A stretch of DNA of 64,000 nucleotides from Gammaproteobacteria bacterium Ga0077536. GTDB lineage: Bacteria > Pseudomonadota > Gammaproteobacteria > Ga0077536. The DNA is taken from the NCBI GenBank assembly GCA_001464935.1, contig LNEL01000055.1, forward strand, positions 19,056 through 83,055. The letters run 5' to 3'. The position numbers and the translations under genes are program-made. The notes below the pieces were generated by a model. The model was not told where the DNA came from. It worked only from the letters and a program-made list of their open reading frames with translations, and made no database searches. Position 1 is the stretch's first letter, and each line of letters begins with the position of its first letter. Positions 22,749 to 30,592 of the stretch are shown piece after piece.

Positions 22749-23011
22749 AGCCGCACCCGGATGATCTGTTCCTGTCGCGGCACCGTCATGTCGAGCTTGT
22801 TGCGCGCGATATCCTCGACCCGTCCGTGCGCGCCCCAGGTGCCCTGCTCGAGCAGCAACTGGCCCCATTCACGATCGAGATCGTCCTTCTCCTTGCGCAG
22901 GCCCTGCAGTTCGATGAACAGGCTGCGCGAATTGTCTCGCTGCAGGACCACGTTCAGCGCGGACACGAAGATCAGCGCGAACAGGACAGCAGGGGCGAGC
23001 AGCTTCTTCAT
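22745..23011 (-). CDS. ftsL: Cell division protein FtsL
   Basis: An 88-residue bitopic protein with a basic MKK start, one membrane helix (APAVLFALIFVSALNVVL) and a periplasmic heptad-rich segment suited to the FtsL-FtsB coiled coil. In the divisome FtsLB activates FtsWI. Sequence conservation is low, so the call rests on size, topology and position between rsmH and ftsI. ATGA overlap with rsmH and GTGA overlap with ftsI. Confidence 0.92.
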   Translation of the reverse strand: MKKLLAPAVLFALIFVSALNVVLQRDNSRSLFIELQGLRKEKDDLDREWGQLLLEQGTWGAHGRVEDIARNKLDMTVPRQEQIIRVRL

Positions 23012-23913
23012 GCGGCGCGCTCGAGACAGCGCAGACGCGCACTGCGCGCCCGCGGATTCGCGGCACATTCTTCGTCGCCGGGCACCACCGAGCGCCGCGT
23101 GACGAGATTGAACGGCGCCGGCCGCGACGGCGCGGGAAACTCGTCGATTGGGCGGGCGGAATCGCGGAAGTAGCGCTTCACGATGCGATCTTCCAGCGAA
23201 TGGAATGAGATGACGCAGAAGCGACCGGCCGGCGCGAGCCCGTCGCGCAGCAGGGGCAACGCACGCGTGAGTTCACCCAGTTCGTCGTTGACCTGGATAC
23301 GCAGGGCCTGGAACGTGCGGGTCGCCGGATGCAGGCGCTCGCCACTGCGCGGTACCGCGGCGGCGACGAGGGCGGCAAGCTTGTGCGTGGTATCGACAGG
23401 GGCCTGCACGCGGGCTTCGCAGATCCGGCGCGCGACGCGGCGCGCGTGCCGCTCTTCGCCGTAGTCGAACAGGCAGCGCTCAATCGCCGACTGCGAGGCG
23501 GCTGCCAGCCACTCCGCGGCCGTTTCGCCGCAGCTCTGATCCATGCGCATGTCGAGCGGACCGTCGTGTTGAAAGCTGAATCCCCGTTCGCCGGTATCGA
23601 GTTGTGGTGAAGAGACGCCCAGGTCCATCAGGATGCCGTCGATGCCGCCATAGACACCGGCCTGCTCGAGATGCGGTTTTGCGCCCGAAAATGCCGCGTG
23701 CGTGAACGCGAGGCGCGGATCCGCGAGCAGGTCGGCCCGGGCGTCGGCAGCAGCCTGATCGCGATCGAACGCATAGAGTCGCCCACCCTCGCCGAGACGC
23801 TGCAGGATTGCCTGCGCGTGCCCGCCGCGGCCGAAGGTACAGTCGACATACACGCCGTCCGCGCGCGGCTGCATCAGCTCGAGCACTTCTTGCAGCAGGA
23901 CCGGGATGTGCAC
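23008..23913 (-). CDS. rsmH: 16S rRNA (cytosine-1402-N4)-methyltransferase
   Basis: RsmH (MraW) methylates N4 of C1402 in the 16S rRNA decoding site using S-adenosylmethionine. The 301-residue protein begins HIPVLLQEVLELM and has the SAM motif VYVDCTFGRGGHAQAIL and the family signatures LMDLGVSSPQLD, RGFSF and FHSLEDRIVKRYF. The only workable start is GTG at 23913, because an in-frame stop (the mraZ stop itself) lies 15 bp upstream; there is only a weak ribosome site. It is second in the dcw cluster as usual. Confidence 0.96.
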   Translation of the reverse strand: MHIPVLLQEVLELMQPRADGVYVDCTFGRGGHAQAILQRLGEGGRLYAFDRDQAAADARADLLADPRLAFTHAAFSGAKPHLEQAGVYGGIDGILMDLGVSSPQLDTGERGFSFQHDGPLDMRMDQSCGETAAEWLAAASQSAIERCLFDYGEERHARRVARRICEARVQAPVDTTHKLAALVAAAVPRSGERLHPATRTFQALRIQVNDELGELTRALPLLRDGLAPAGRFCVISFHSLEDRIVKRYFRDSARPIDEFPAPSRPAPFNLVTRRSVVPGDEECAANPRARSARLRCLERAA

Positions 23914-23928
23914 GTGACTCGGCAGCCG

Positions 23929-24402
23929 TCAGAGGGCGAGCGAGGCGAGCATCGCAGACGACGGGTTGCCCCCGGCCGCGACAGTCTGCAGCCATTCTTC
24001 ACGCCGGCGGCCCCAGGCACCTTCATCCCACACTTCGAACTTGTTGCCCTGGCCCAGCACGACCGCGCGCCGCGCGATGCCCGCGAGATCGCGCAGTTCC
24101 TGCGGCACGAGAACGCGGCCCTGCGCGTCCAGCACGCAGTCGGTCGCATGGCCGAGCATCACCCGCTTCGCCATGCGCGATTCGGCATCCGCCGCGGGCA
24201 GGGCGTTCAGCTTGTCGTCGATGTCATCCCAGGCGGGCAGCGGATAGGCCCACAGGCAGCTGTCCCAGGGACTCAGCGTCATGATCAGGGTGTTGACGCC
24301 CCGCGCGTCCAGCAGCTCGCGATGACGCGCAGGGACGGCCATGCGTCCTTTGGCATCGATGCTGACTGAACTGAACCCTCGAAACACGGCGGCCGCACCC
24401 AT
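23929..24402 (-). CDS. mraZ: Transcriptional regulator MraZ
   Basis: MraZ is an AbrB-like DNA-binding protein that forms ring oligomers and represses its own dcw operon. The protein from the ATG at 24402 is 157 residues, slightly longer than E. coli (152). Both SpoVT-AbrB-like repeats are visible: the first ends IDAKGRMAVPARHRELL, the second LDAQGRVLVPQELRDLAG. A GTG at 24435 with GAGG upstream is an alternative start, but FRGFSSVSIDAKGR fits the family when begun at the ATG. Its predicted operator repeats lie just upstream. Confidence 0.95.
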   Translation of the reverse strand: MGAAAVFRGFSSVSIDAKGRMAVPARHRELLDARGVNTLIMTLSPWDSCLWAYPLPAWDDIDDKLNALPAADAESRMAKRVMLGHATDCVLDAQGRVLVPQELRDLAGIARRAVVLGQGNKFEVWDEGAWGRRREEWLQTVAAGGNPSSAMLASLAL

Positions 24403-24480
24403 CCCTTGGTTGCTGCAGCGCGATTCGGGCGGCACTTGTCCTCAGGACATGTGCTTTGACGCCAAAAATCGGGCTTTACA

Positions 24481-24505
24481 ACCCACTTTATCCCACACTT
24501 CCCCA
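24481..24505 (-). promoter_or_regulatory. MraZ operator: three TGGGN repeats at 10-bp spacing
   Basis: On the minus strand TGGGG, TGGGA and TGGGT occur with exactly 10-bp periodicity (plus positions 24501-24505, 24491-24495, 24481-24485). This matches the MraZ-binding boxes described upstream of dcw clusters. They lie immediately downstream of the predicted transcription start, a position suited to autorepression of the whole cluster. Confidence 0.85.
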
Positions 24506-24514
24506 CCCTCGGGC

Positions 24515-24544
24515 ACTATACGAACGGGCGTCGAAATGTGTCAA
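24515..24544 (-). promoter_or_regulatory. Sigma70-type promoter of the dcw cluster (PmraZ)
   Basis: TTGACA (plus 24539-24544) and TATAGT (plus 24515-24520) are separated by 18 bp on the minus strand, a near-consensus sigma70 promoter. The expected start near 24508 sits right before the MraZ boxes and gives a leader of about 105 nt to the mraZ ATG. The 24545-24719 stretch upstream of it holds no recognisable gene. Confidence 0.8.
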
Positions 24545-24719
24545 GGAAAATGCACGATCGCGACGGAAATTCCTGCTTATCTAACAGAGACTTAGGAACG
24601 GACACCGAGAGCGGGCTCCCGGCCGGGAAACGCAAAAATAAAAGCGTATTGCCTCAATGGAATAAGGGGCAAAGCTCATGTAGAAGGTGATGATCGAACA
24701 CCGGCCGGAGGGTCGAAAT

Positions 24720-25105
24720 GACGAGTCGGCCTGTAAGCCGGGTTCTGTGCCCCGTTGCCGGGGATGACGGCCATTCATCTGCGACGCCCGTTGCCGGACG
24801 CCTGTAGCAGCCTACCCGAAAGCTCGCGCGGGCCGCGCTCCACTGCCCGAAAGCAGCCTGCTTTCCTATTTGGCCTTGCTCCAGGTGGGGTTTACCCTGC
24901 CATCGGCTTTCACCGACGCGGTGCGCTCTTACCGCACCATTTCACCCTTACCAGACGATGCGGACATCGTCGGCGGTATATTTTCTGTGGCACTTTCCGT
25001 GGGCTCGCGCCCCCCAGGCATTACCTGGCACCCTGCCCGATGGAGCCCGGACTTTCCTCCAGCCACCCGTAAACGGGTGACCAGCGACCGTCCAGCCGAC
25101 TCGTC
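24720..25105 (-). ncRNA. rnpB: RNase P RNA, bacterial type A
   Basis: The catalytic RNA of ribonuclease P, which trims tRNA 5' leaders. On the minus strand the first and last ten bases pair perfectly (GACGAGTCGG with CCGACTCGTC, helix P1). The universally conserved segments are present in order: GAGGAAAGTCCGGGCTCC after the P3 region, GGTGAAATGGTGCGGTAAGA, GGCAGGGTAAACCCC, and the 3' block AGAACCCGGCTTACAGGCC. Length is about 386 nt, usual for type A. A well-spaced promoter lies immediately upstream. I see no clear T-rich terminator after it. Confidence 0.96.
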
Positions 25106-25111
25106 TTCTTC

Positions 25112-25140
25112 AGTATCCCTGCGTGCGTGCGATTCGCCAA
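25112..25140 (-). promoter_or_regulatory. Promoter of rnpB
   Basis: TTGGCG (plus 25135-25140) and GATACT (plus 25112-25117) are separated by exactly 17 bp on the minus strand. The predicted start falls at about 25105, where the RNase P RNA begins. It lies directly after the rsmI stop codon. Confidence 0.7.
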
Positions 25141-25142
25141 GC

Positions 25143-26021
25143 TCAACCGTCGGCGAAAGCCTCGGTCAGGCTCAACGCGATTCGATACACCTCGTTGCGC
25201 GGACACCCCAGTACGCTCGTCGTGACCTCCACGGCGCGACTGCGCGGCAGGTGCGGCGCGAGCGCTGTGAGCATCGTGCGAATCTGCGTTTCGCCGAGCG
25301 GCTGCGGCGGAGCCGGAGCCACCACGATGACGAATTCGCCAGTACTGCCATAGGCATCGTCGTCGATCATGGCCGCCACCGCGGCGACTTCGCCGCGATA
25401 CACCTGCTCGTGGAGCTTGGTCAGCTCGCGCGCCACTGCAACCCGCCGCGTCGACCCCAGCGTGTCCTGCAGCAGCGCGAGCGTGCGTTTGATTCGGCGC
25501 GGTGCCTCGAAGAACACGAGCGTGCGCTCTTCCTGCGCGCGTGCAGCGAGCGCGGTGCGCGCAGCCTGGTCTTTTGTCGGCAGAAAGCCCTCGAACGCAA
25601 AGCGATCGCTCGGCAGGCCGGACACACACAGTGCTGCGAGCACCGAGCTCGGCCCCGGCACGGCCCGCACCGGCAGCGCAGCCTCGAGCGCCGCCTGCAT
25701 CAGCGGGTAACCGGGATCGGAGATCAGCGGCGTGCCGGCGTCGGAAACGAGGGCGGCGGCCAGCCGGTCGTCGACGAGGCGGCGCACCAGCCGCGTGGCA
25801 ATGTCGCGTTCGTTGTGTTCGTGCACCGCCGTGAGCGGCTTGTCGATCGCGTAGTGGTCGAGTAACCGGCGCGTCATGCGCGTGTCTTCGGCCAGCACCA
25901 GATCGCAGGCAGCGAGGGTTGCAAGCGCGCGCAGCGTGACATCGGCGAGGTTCCCGATCGGCGTTGCAACGAGGTATAAGCAGGGCCGCTCGATTGGTAC
26001 ACTGCTGTCGGGAATCTGCAT
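25143..26021 (-). CDS. rsmI: 16S rRNA (cytidine-1402-2'-O)-methyltransferase
   Basis: RsmI (YraL) methylates the 2'-O of C1402, the same nucleotide modified by RsmH nearby. The protein of about 292 residues has the tetrapyrrole-methylase fold signatures LYLVATPIGNLADVTLRAL, VLAEDTRMTRRLL, LVSDAGTPLISDPGYPL and AVPGPSSVLAAL. The ATG at 26021 is preferred; a TTG seven codons upstream is open. No clear ribosome site is seen. It is divergent from lpoA with only about 30 bp between the two starts, and rnpB follows directly. Confidence 0.95.
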   Translation of the reverse strand: MQIPDSSVPIERPCLYLVATPIGNLADVTLRALATLAACDLVLAEDTRMTRRLLDHYAIDKPLTAVHEHNERDIATRLVRRLVDDRLAAALVSDAGTPLISDPGYPLMQAALEAALPVRAVPGPSSVLAALCVSGLPSDRFAFEGFLPTKDQAARTALAARAQEERTLVFFEAPRRIKRTLALLQDTLGSTRRVAVARELTKLHEQVYRGEVAAVAAMIDDDAYGSTGEFVIVVAPAPPQPLGETQIRTMLTALAPHLPRSRAVEVTTSVLGCPRNEVYRIALSLTEAFADG

Positions 26022-26053
26022 TGATTTAGCACATGACAGCAAGGATGTGGGCC

Positions 26054-27895
26054 GTGAAGCGCCTGTGGCGAACCTGCCTGGCAGGCGTGGTGATTATCGC
26101 AACCGGTTGCGCCCAACCACAACTCACGCCATCGACGGCCCCTGCGCCAGCGCCCAATCCGCGCCAGCTGGCCGAGCAACAGGTCACGGCCGGCCAGTTC
26201 GAGGCCGCCGGCAACGCGTTCGCGACACTCGCGGCGGGCGCGCAGGAACCAGCCGCCACCGAGCTGCGCCTGCAGGCCGCACTGATCAGATTCGATCTGC
26301 GTCAGGATATCGCCGGTCTCGTGCCCGACACTACGCTCGCGGAGCCGACAGCGGAAGCCCTGCGCACGCTCGCCGTCGCGGGCGCGCTACTCGAAGCGGG
26401 CGACGCTGCCGGCGCGTCGACCCAGCTCTCCGCGCTGACCCAGGCTGCGTTCACGCCGTACCAGCGCGGGCTGTACCTGCGCACGCTCGGGCGAGCCCAG
26501 CTCGCGCGCGGCGAAGCCGCGCCGGCCGTGCAGAACCTGATGGCGGCCGAAACCGCTCCGATGCCCGAGGGGCGTCGCGGCGAACTCAGCCACGCGATCT
26601 GGGACGCGCTGATGGCCGCGGGTGTGGCCAATGTGAAGGACACGCTGCCGCCTGACGCGCCGCACGCCGCAGGCTGGGTGCAACTCGCCGAGATCAATCA
26701 GGCGCACGCTTACGACCCGCCAGCGTTCGCGACGGCGATCGCGGGCTGGCAGGCGAGCCATCCGCAGCATCCCGCGCAAACCCTGCTGATTGCAGAGTTG
26801 CTGGAACGCGCCGAGGAAGCGGCGGCGCCACCGTCGAAGATTGCCCTGCTGCTGCCGCTGCAGGGCCCGCTGGCCGGCATCGGACACGCGATCCGGGACG
26901 GTTTCATCGCGATGCGCTTCAGCGGCGCGATGAATCCCGCGCCGGACATCGTGGTGCTCGACGTCAACGCATCGAACGTCGTCGCCACGATGAAAAGTGC
27001 CGTCGCCGAAGGCGCGAACTTCATCGTGGGTCCGCTCGAGAAGGACGCACTCGAAGCCCTGCTCGCAGCCGGCGAGCCACCGGTGCCGATGCTCGCGCTG
27101 AACACCGCCGGCCAAACGCCTGCGGCGAACGGTCGCCTGTTCCAGTTCGGGCTGCGACCCGAAGACGAGGCCATCGACGCCGCGGAGCGGGCGTGGCAGG
27201 ACGGGCGTCGGCGCATGATCGCCATGGTGCCGTCCAACGAACTCGGCGAACGCCTCGCCGCAGCCTTCTCGCAGCGCTGGCAGGAACTCGGCGGGACAGT
27301 CGTCGAGGATGTCCGGTTCAACAGCAGTGTCACCGCCTATGCCACCGCGGTGCGCCAGACGTTCGGCCTCCAGCAGAGCGAAGCGCGAGCCGGTGCGCTG
27401 CGCCGACTGTTGCGACGCTCGCTGATTGCCGAGCCGCGCCGCCGCGACGACGTCGACGGCATCATGCTCAGCGCGCCACCCGTCGAGGCGCGCCAGATCC
27501 TGCCGCAGTTCCGTTTCCTCGGGGCCGACAACCTGCCCATCTACGCCACCTCGCATGTCTATGGCGGCACGCGCAATCCAGGTGCGGACCAGGATCTGAA
27601 CGGCGTGATGTTCGGCGATTCACCGTGGATCCTCGGCACCGGCGATCAGACGCTGAAAAACGTCTACTGGAGCCATTGGCGAGGCAGCACGAGCACGCTG
27701 CGTTTCTTTGCGTTCGGAGCGGATGCGTTTCGCATCATTCCGTACCTCGGGCAGATGCGTTCGCAACCCGGCATGCGCGTCACCGGCGCCACCGGACAGC
27801 TGTATATCGACGGGGCAGGCCTGGTCAGACGCAATCTGACGTGGGCGCAATTCGCCGGCGGCAGTCCACGGCTGCTCAACCAAGCCACCCCGTGA
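26054..27895 (+). CDS. lpoA: Penicillin-binding protein activator LpoA (LppC family lipoprotein)
   Basis: LpoA is an outer-membrane lipoprotein that reaches through the periplasm to activate PBP1A. From the GTG at 26054 the N-terminus is MKRLWRTCLAGVVIIATGC, a lipoprotein signal with Cys19 as the lipidated residue; AAGGA lies eight bases before this GTG. An ATG at 26033 is an alternative. The N-terminal part is alanine-rich and helical, and the C-terminal 340 residues form a periplasmic-binding-protein-like domain beginning SKIALLLPLQGPLAGIGHAI. The gene order rsmI, lpoA, yraN, diaA, dolP matches E. coli. Its stop overlaps the yraN start. Confidence 0.92.
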   Translation: MKRLWRTCLAGVVIIATGCAQPQLTPSTAPAPAPNPRQLAEQQVTAGQFEAAGNAFATLAAGAQEPAATELRLQAALIRFDLRQDIAGLVPDTTLAEPTAEALRTLAVAGALLEAGDAAGASTQLSALTQAAFTPYQRGLYLRTLGRAQLARGEAAPAVQNLMAAETAPMPEGRRGELSHAIWDALMAAGVANVKDTLPPDAPHAAGWVQLAEINQAHAYDPPAFATAIAGWQASHPQHPAQTLLIAELLERAEEAAAPPSKIALLLPLQGPLAGIGHAIRDGFIAMRFSGAMNPAPDIVVLDVNASNVVATMKSAVAEGANFIVGPLEKDALEALLAAGEPPVPMLALNTAGQTPAANGRLFQFGLRPEDEAIDAAERAWQDGRRRMIAMVPSNELGERLAAAFSQRWQELGGTVVEDVRFNSSVTAYATAVRQTFGLQQSEARAGALRRLLRRSLIAEPRRRDDVDGIMLSAPPVEARQILPQFRFLGADNLPIYATSHVYGGTRNPGADQDLNGVMFGDSPWILGTGDQTLKNVYWSHWRGSTSTLRFFAFGADAFRIIPYLGQMRSQPGMRVTGATGQLYIDGAGLVRRNLTWAQFAGGSPRLLNQATP

Positions 27896-28266
27896 CCGCC
27901 GGCAACACCAGCACGGTTGCCCGCGGCAGACGCTACGAGGAGGCTGCGGAACATTTTCTGCTGGACCAGGGACTGCGCACGGTGGCGAAGAATTTCCGCT
28001 GCCGGGCGGGCGAAATCGATCTGGTGATGAGCGACCGCGGCACGCTCGCGTTCGTCGAAGTGCGCTACCGCGCGCGCGGCGCGCTGGTGTCACCACTCGA
28101 GACCATCACGCCCGCCAAGCAGCGGCGCATAGCAACCACCGCGGCCGCATTCCTGCAGACCCACCCCGAATTCGCGACCAAACCTTGCCGTTTCGACGCC
28201 ATCGCCATCGAGGGCGATGGCGATGCGCTGCGCTTCGACTGGATAAAAGACGCGTTTTCTGCATAA
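27892..28266 (+). CDS. yraN: UPF0102 endonuclease-like protein YraN
   Basis: A 124-residue member of the UPF0102 family, which has a Holliday-junction-resolvase-like fold but no firmly established role. The family core is clear: GRRYEEAAEHFL, then VAKNFRCRAGEIDLVMSDRGTLAFVEVRYR, where the EID and EVR residues correspond to the nuclease-like active site. The start is GTG, overlapping the lpoA stop (GTGA). Cotranscription with lpoA is likely. Confidence 0.9.
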   Translation: MTAGNTSTVARGRRYEEAAEHFLLDQGLRTVAKNFRCRAGEIDLVMSDRGTLAFVEVRYRARGALVSPLETITPAKQRRIATTAAAFLQTHPEFATKPCRFDAIAIEGDGDALRFDWIKDAFSA

Positions 28267-28301
28267 TTCGGACGCCCACCCCACTGACCAGCCGAGAGCG
28301 C

Positions 28302-28910
28302 ATGAATCAGGCCAGCGAACGCGTTTCCCGTATTTTCCACGACGGCCTTGCGTTGAAGACGATCTGCGCGCGCGAGCTGCCGGGCGTCATCGCGCGCGCA
28401 GCCGGCGTCGTGATCGACGCGCTCGCCACCGGCAACAAGGTGCTCTGCTGCGGCAATGGCGGATCGGCAGCGGATGCCCAACACTTCTCATCCGAAATGC
28501 TGAACCGCTTCGAGCGGGAACGGCCGGGCCTGCCGGCCATGGCCCTGACCACCGACGCCTCGACGATCACCTCGATTGGCAACGACTACGACTTCGCCGA
28601 CATCTTTTCGAAGCAGGTCCGCGCGCTCGGCAAACCCGGAGACATCCTGCTGGCCTATTCGACGAGCGGCCGCTCACCGAACATCGTGCGCGCGATTGAG
28701 GCCGCGCACGAACGCGACATGATCGTCCTGCTCATCAGTGGTCGCGACGGCGGCGCCGCCGCGGCAGGACTGCGCGCGCGCGACGTCGAAGTGCGCGTGC
28801 CCAGCGACCAGACAGCTCGTATTCAGGAAGTCCACCTGACAATCACCCATTGCCTGTGCGATCTGATCGACGGGCATTTACTGGATCATCTCGAGAGAGG
28901 CACTTCATGA
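28302..28910 (+). CDS. diaA: SIS-domain protein, DiaA-type DnaA regulator (GmhA-like)
   Basis: A 202-residue sugar-isomerase-fold protein. CCGNGGSAADAQHFSSEML and LLAYSTSGRSPNIVRAIEAA are the phosphosugar-binding motifs. DiaA (YraO) binds DnaA tetramers and times replication initiation; its paralogue GmhA is sedoheptulose-7-phosphate isomerase. HCLCDLIDGHLLDH near the end resembles DiaA, and the yraN-dolP context supports DiaA, but the GmhA-like H and E residues in QHFSSE are retained, so isomerase activity is not excluded. The stop overlaps the dolP start. Confidence 0.8.
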   Translation: MNQASERVSRIFHDGLALKTICARELPGVIARAAGVVIDALATGNKVLCCGNGGSAADAQHFSSEMLNRFERERPGLPAMALTTDASTITSIGNDYDFADIFSKQVRALGKPGDILLAYSTSGRSPNIVRAIEAAHERDMIVLLISGRDGGAAAAGLRARDVEVRVPSDQTARIQEVHLTITHCLCDLIDGHLLDHLERGTS

Positions 28911-29491
28911 TGAAGCGACGAATCCTGTTCCTGGCGGCGGCGCTCGCCCCGGCCCTCGCACTGCAGGGCTGCGCACCGCTCGTGGCGGGCGGCGCAGCCA
29001 CCACGGCGGTCGTGACCAACGATCAACGCACCACCGGCACGGTCATCGAAGACCAGGTCATCGAGGGCCGGGCGTCCGATTTCTTCAAGGCGGACGCCGC
29101 GCTGGCCCAGCAGACGCGACTCAGCGTGACCAGCTACAACCAGATCGTGCTGGTGACTGGCCAGGCGCCGACGGAAGACCTGCGCAAGCGAGCGGTCGAA
29201 TACGTCTCGCGAATTGCCAAGGTGCGTCACGTCTACAACGAGGTCGTGATCGGCAGTCCGATCACGGCCGTGCAGCGCTCGAACGATGCGTTGCTGACGA
29301 CGAAGGTCAAGACCAAGCTGTTCACGATCAAGGATCTGAGCTCGTCCGACGTCAAAGTCGTGACCGAGGACGGCGTCGTGTTCCTGATGGGGCTGCTCGA
29401 TCAGCCGACGGGCGATGCGGTGGCCGAAGTGGTGGCCGGTGTGTCCGGCGTGCGCAAGGTCGTGAAGCTGTTCGAACCGCCGACGACCTGA
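28907..29491 (+). CDS. dolP: Outer-membrane lipoprotein with two BON domains, DolP-like
   Basis: A 194-residue lipoprotein with signal MMKRRILFLAAALAPALA and lipobox LQGC (Cys22). Two BON domains follow, the first around RLSVTSYNQIVLVTGQAP and the second around VKVVTEDGVVFLMGLL. DolP (YraP) localises to division sites and supports outer-membrane integrity and BAM function. The ATG overlaps the diaA stop by 4 bp, closing the lpoA operon. It converges on sspB with a 19-bp gap lacking an obvious terminator. Confidence 0.9.
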   Translation: MMKRRILFLAAALAPALALQGCAPLVAGGAATTAVVTNDQRTTGTVIEDQVIEGRASDFFKADAALAQQTRLSVTSYNQIVLVTGQAPTEDLRKRAVEYVSRIAKVRHVYNEVVIGSPITAVQRSNDALLTTKVKTKLFTIKDLSSSDVKVVTEDGVVFLMGLLDQPTGDAVAEVVAGVSGVRKVVKLFEPPTT

Positions 29492-29510
29492 GACGTCGCT
29501 GCGGCGGAGC

Positions 29511-29909
29511 CTATTTGACTCGCCGCAGTTGCGGACGGCCACCGCCCGCGCCCGGTGTCGAGGGCGGCGGTGGCGGGCTCTTGTCGGGGCCGGAATCCGT
29601 CTGCTCCTCGGGCAAGGACATCCCCTGCCCATTCTCCCGCGCATAGATCATGCGCGCGGCGCTGACCGGAAAAATCACGTCGTGAGCGACGCCGCCGAAG
29701 CGTGCATTGAACGAGATGAAGTCGTTGCCGAGCTGCAGATCGCGCACCGCGCCAGGGGCGATGTTGAGCACGATCGAGCCATCCTTCACGTACTGCGTCG
29801 GTACACGCACGCGCTCGTCCCGGGTTTCGACGAGCAGATGCGGCGTGCAGCCGTTCTCGACGATCCAGTCGTACAGCGCACGAATCAGGTAGGGCTTGCT
29901 CGAGGTCAC
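29511..29909 (-). CDS. sspB: ClpXP adaptor SspB
   Basis: SspB delivers ssrA-tagged and other substrates to ClpXP. The core SKPYLIRALYDWIVENGCTP through FISFNARFGG matches the family substrate-binding domain, then a flexible proline-rich linker ends in the ClpX-docking tail GGRPQLRRVK. The start is set at GTG 29909 (GGGAG upstream), giving 132 residues; a longer frame from TTG 29987 would overlap sspA and adds no family sequence. It follows sspA as in E. coli. Confidence 0.92.
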   Translation of the reverse strand: MTSSKPYLIRALYDWIVENGCTPHLLVETRDERVRVPTQYVKDGSIVLNIAPGAVRDLQLGNDFISFNARFGGVAHDVIFPVSAARMIYARENGQGMSLPEEQTDSGPDKSPPPPPSTPGAGGGRPQLRRVK

Positions 29910-29964
29910 GGGTGCTTGATCTCCCGCAGTGATGACAGCGGCATCGTCATGGCTGGGGCGGCCC

Positions 29965-30591
29965 TCAGTGGCGCATGTCCCGTTCAACCGCCGTGAGGCT
30001 GGCCCGAAAGGCCTCTCTGGCGAACAGCGTTTCGGCGTACTTCAGCAGCGGCCTGGCCTGCGGCGTGAGCTTGATGCCGTAGTGCGGCAAGCGCCACAGC
30101 AGCGGGGCGAGGCAGCAGTCCACGAGGGAATAATCGCTGGAGAGGAAATAGGGATGCTGGGTCAGGATCGGCGCAATCGCATAGAGATTGTCGCGGATCA
30201 CCTGTTCCGCCTGCGCCGCGGCGGTAGCGTCTCCACGCCCGAGCTGCGACGCGAGATTCAGCAAATCCCGCGTCACGCGATACCTGATCTGCCGGTTGTT
30301 CGCGCGGCCGACCGGATCGACCGGCATCAGCGGCGGATGCGGGTAACGCTCGTCGAGATACTCGAGCATGATCTGGGCGTCGTAGAGCACCAGCTCACGG
30401 TCGACGAGGGTCAGAATCGTGTGGTAGGGATTGAGGTCGTGGAGATCTTCCGGCTTCGTCTCTTCCGTGACGAAGGAGATCTCCACGTTGACGTCCTTCT
30501 CGGCGAGGACAATACGCACTGCGTGAGCTATCGGGTCGGCCGCGTCCGCATAGAGCGTCATGACCGACCGACGGTTCACCAGTGACGACAT
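29965..30591 (-). CDS. sspA: Stringent starvation protein A
   Basis: SspA is a glutathione-S-transferase-fold protein that binds RNA polymerase and changes transcription in stationary phase or stress. The 208-residue protein has the thioredoxin-like start SVMTLYADAADPIAHAVRIV and continues DLNPYHTILTLVDRELVLYD and YLDERYPHPPLMPVDP, all family-typical. It starts at ATG 30591, one base from the petC stop, so it probably shares the cytochrome bc1 operon transcript. Confidence 0.93.
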   Translation of the reverse strand: MSSLVNRRSVMTLYADAADPIAHAVRIVLAEKDVNVEISFVTEETKPEDLHDLNPYHTILTLVDRELVLYDAQIMLEYLDERYPHPPLMPVDPVGRANNRQIRYRVTRDLLNLASQLGRGDATAAAQAEQVIRDNLYAIAPILTQHPYFLSSDYSLVDCCLAPLLWRLPHYGIKLTPQARPLLKYAETLFAREAFRASLTAVERDMRH

Positions 30592-30592
30592 G

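Noticed and set aside
21015..23102. A 695-codon plus-strand open frame over ftsI and ftsL
   Set aside because: Opposite strand of clearly identified division genes; no domain motif and no ribosome site.
24720..25105. Protein-coding frames across the RNase P RNA region
   Set aside because: The conserved RNase P RNA blocks and end pairing explain this stretch; the frames have no protein features.
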